From positions 1 through 14,819 of the forward strand of contig JBJOII010000106.1 of NCBI GenBank assembly GCA_046047235.1: a stretch of 14,819 nt of DNA. The letters run 5' to 3'. Below, one piece after another: positions 14,562 through 14,819 of the stretch. The first letter of the stretch is position 1; each line of letters starts with the position of its first letter. The position numbers and the translations under genes were made by a program. The DNA comes from JBMTVN01 sp046047235. Lineage in GTDB: Bacteria; Verrucomicrobiota; Verrucomicrobiia; Limisphaerales; JAHDYP01. The notes below the pieces were generated by a model. That model had not been told where the DNA came from and ran no database searches. It saw nothing but the letters and a program-made list of their open reading frames with translations.

Positions 14562-14579
14562 GTGCCGCGCACGCGGCAC
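14562..14579. other. GC-rich hairpin downstream of the last gene
   Basis: GTGCCGC-GCAC-GCGGCAC shares its stem exactly with 290-307 and differs only in the loop. It is flanked by heptads on both sides and lies 12 bp past the stop of the - strand gene ending at 14592. Confidence 0.7.
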
Positions 14580-14591
14580 TGCCCTCAGCCC

Positions 14592-14819
14592 TCAGGGTTC
14601 CCGCCTGTGGCCGTCCACATAGAGCCCCATCGCGCTAAACGGAATACCCCCCAATCCCAATCCCGCCGCCACCTCGGCATCCCACACCAACCGTCCCCCC
14701 TCCCCCTCCGGTAACACCCCCGCCTCTCCCAGCTCCCGGTTCCCTCCCCCCCGAACGGTCTCCTCCGATGCCCGCAACAGCAACCCCCCGCAACGCAGCG
14801 TCACGTTCCCCCGCACGGT
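14592..14819 (-). CDS. C-terminal part of a large protein cut by the window edge (possibly a secreted beta-helix protein)
   Basis: The frame is open to the window edge, so the gene starts outside. About 75 C-terminal residues are visible. The ending GLGGIPFSAMGLYVDGHRREP resembles the 'PIPFDxIGLYxDEYR' tail that I associate with secreted right-handed beta-helix and related carbohydrate-active proteins of Verrucomicrobiota. The preceding NVTLRCGG is compatible with a beta-helix rung. This rests on pattern memory only. The TGA stop lies in a heptad (TCAGGGT on the + strand), like other - strand genes here. Confidence 0.5.
   Translation of the reverse strand, partial: TVRGNVTLRCGGLLLRASEETVRGGGNRELGEAGVLPEGEGGRLVWDAEVAAGLGLGGIPFSAMGLYVDGHRREP

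Noticed and set aside
13727..14638. A 303-codon + strand frame overlapping the sirtuin and running through the repeats
   Set aside because: It is out of frame with a clear sirtuin, and the rest translates the 108-bp elements and hexamers (Ile-Glu and Ile-Ala runs). It is a shadow of repeat DNA.

Overview
The window is high-GC bacterial DNA, most likely from the phylum Verrucomicrobiota. The best clue is a perfect 18-bp palindrome upstream of lexA that contains TGTTC-N4-GAACA, which I recall as the LexA operator consensus of that phylum. The secreted FAD oxidoreductase, the weak Shine-Dalgarno usage at several starts and the repeat-filled intergenic regions also fit. Base composition is strongly strand-biased. 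The + strand is C-rich and G-poor in genes of both orientations, so the - strand is probably the leading strand of replication.

Layout, left to right. 1-317 is noncoding and repeat-rich: 7-bp-period arrays, a 108-bp element and a GC hairpin. 318-644 (-) is a small membrane-anchored protein with an L7/L12 C-terminal-like segment, and a tandem 135-bp duplication lies upstream of it. 977-2674 (+) is a secreted FAD-dependent oxidoreductase. It converges on a two-gene - strand unit (3646-4428, a membrane-anchored coiled-coil protein; 2690-3628, a GIY-YIG nuclease). Next come metF (4599-5492, -) with a terminator, and then the SOS unit: lexA (10341-10964, -) followed by one 1489-codon gene (5725-10194, -). 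On the right are an OlsB-like N-acyltransferase and a PlsC-type acyltransferase (11334-12912, +), a sirtuin (13251-14027, +), a second repeat-rich block, and the 3' end of a - strand gene cut by the window edge.

The centrepiece is the 1489-residue protein. It joins a complete, apparently active Y-family polymerase (Pol IV/DinB) to a complete C-family polymerase (DnaE/DnaE2-like) with all three catalytic aspartates and a degenerate PHP domain. It lies 146 bp downstream of lexA. The lexA promoter (TTGACA, 17-bp spacer, TACTGT) has its -10 element inside the LexA palindrome. This looks like a compact damage-inducible mutagenesis cassette in which the usual ImuB and DnaE2 (ImuC) roles are carried by one polypeptide, with no ImuA in the window.

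The second unusual theme is in the intergenic DNA. Many different simple repeats share a 7-bp period and sit beside short GC-rich hairpins. Four - strand genes take their stop codons from the first three bases of such a heptad. Because 7 is not a multiple of 3, a heptad array carrying TCA, TTA or CTA gives - strand stop codons in all three frames.
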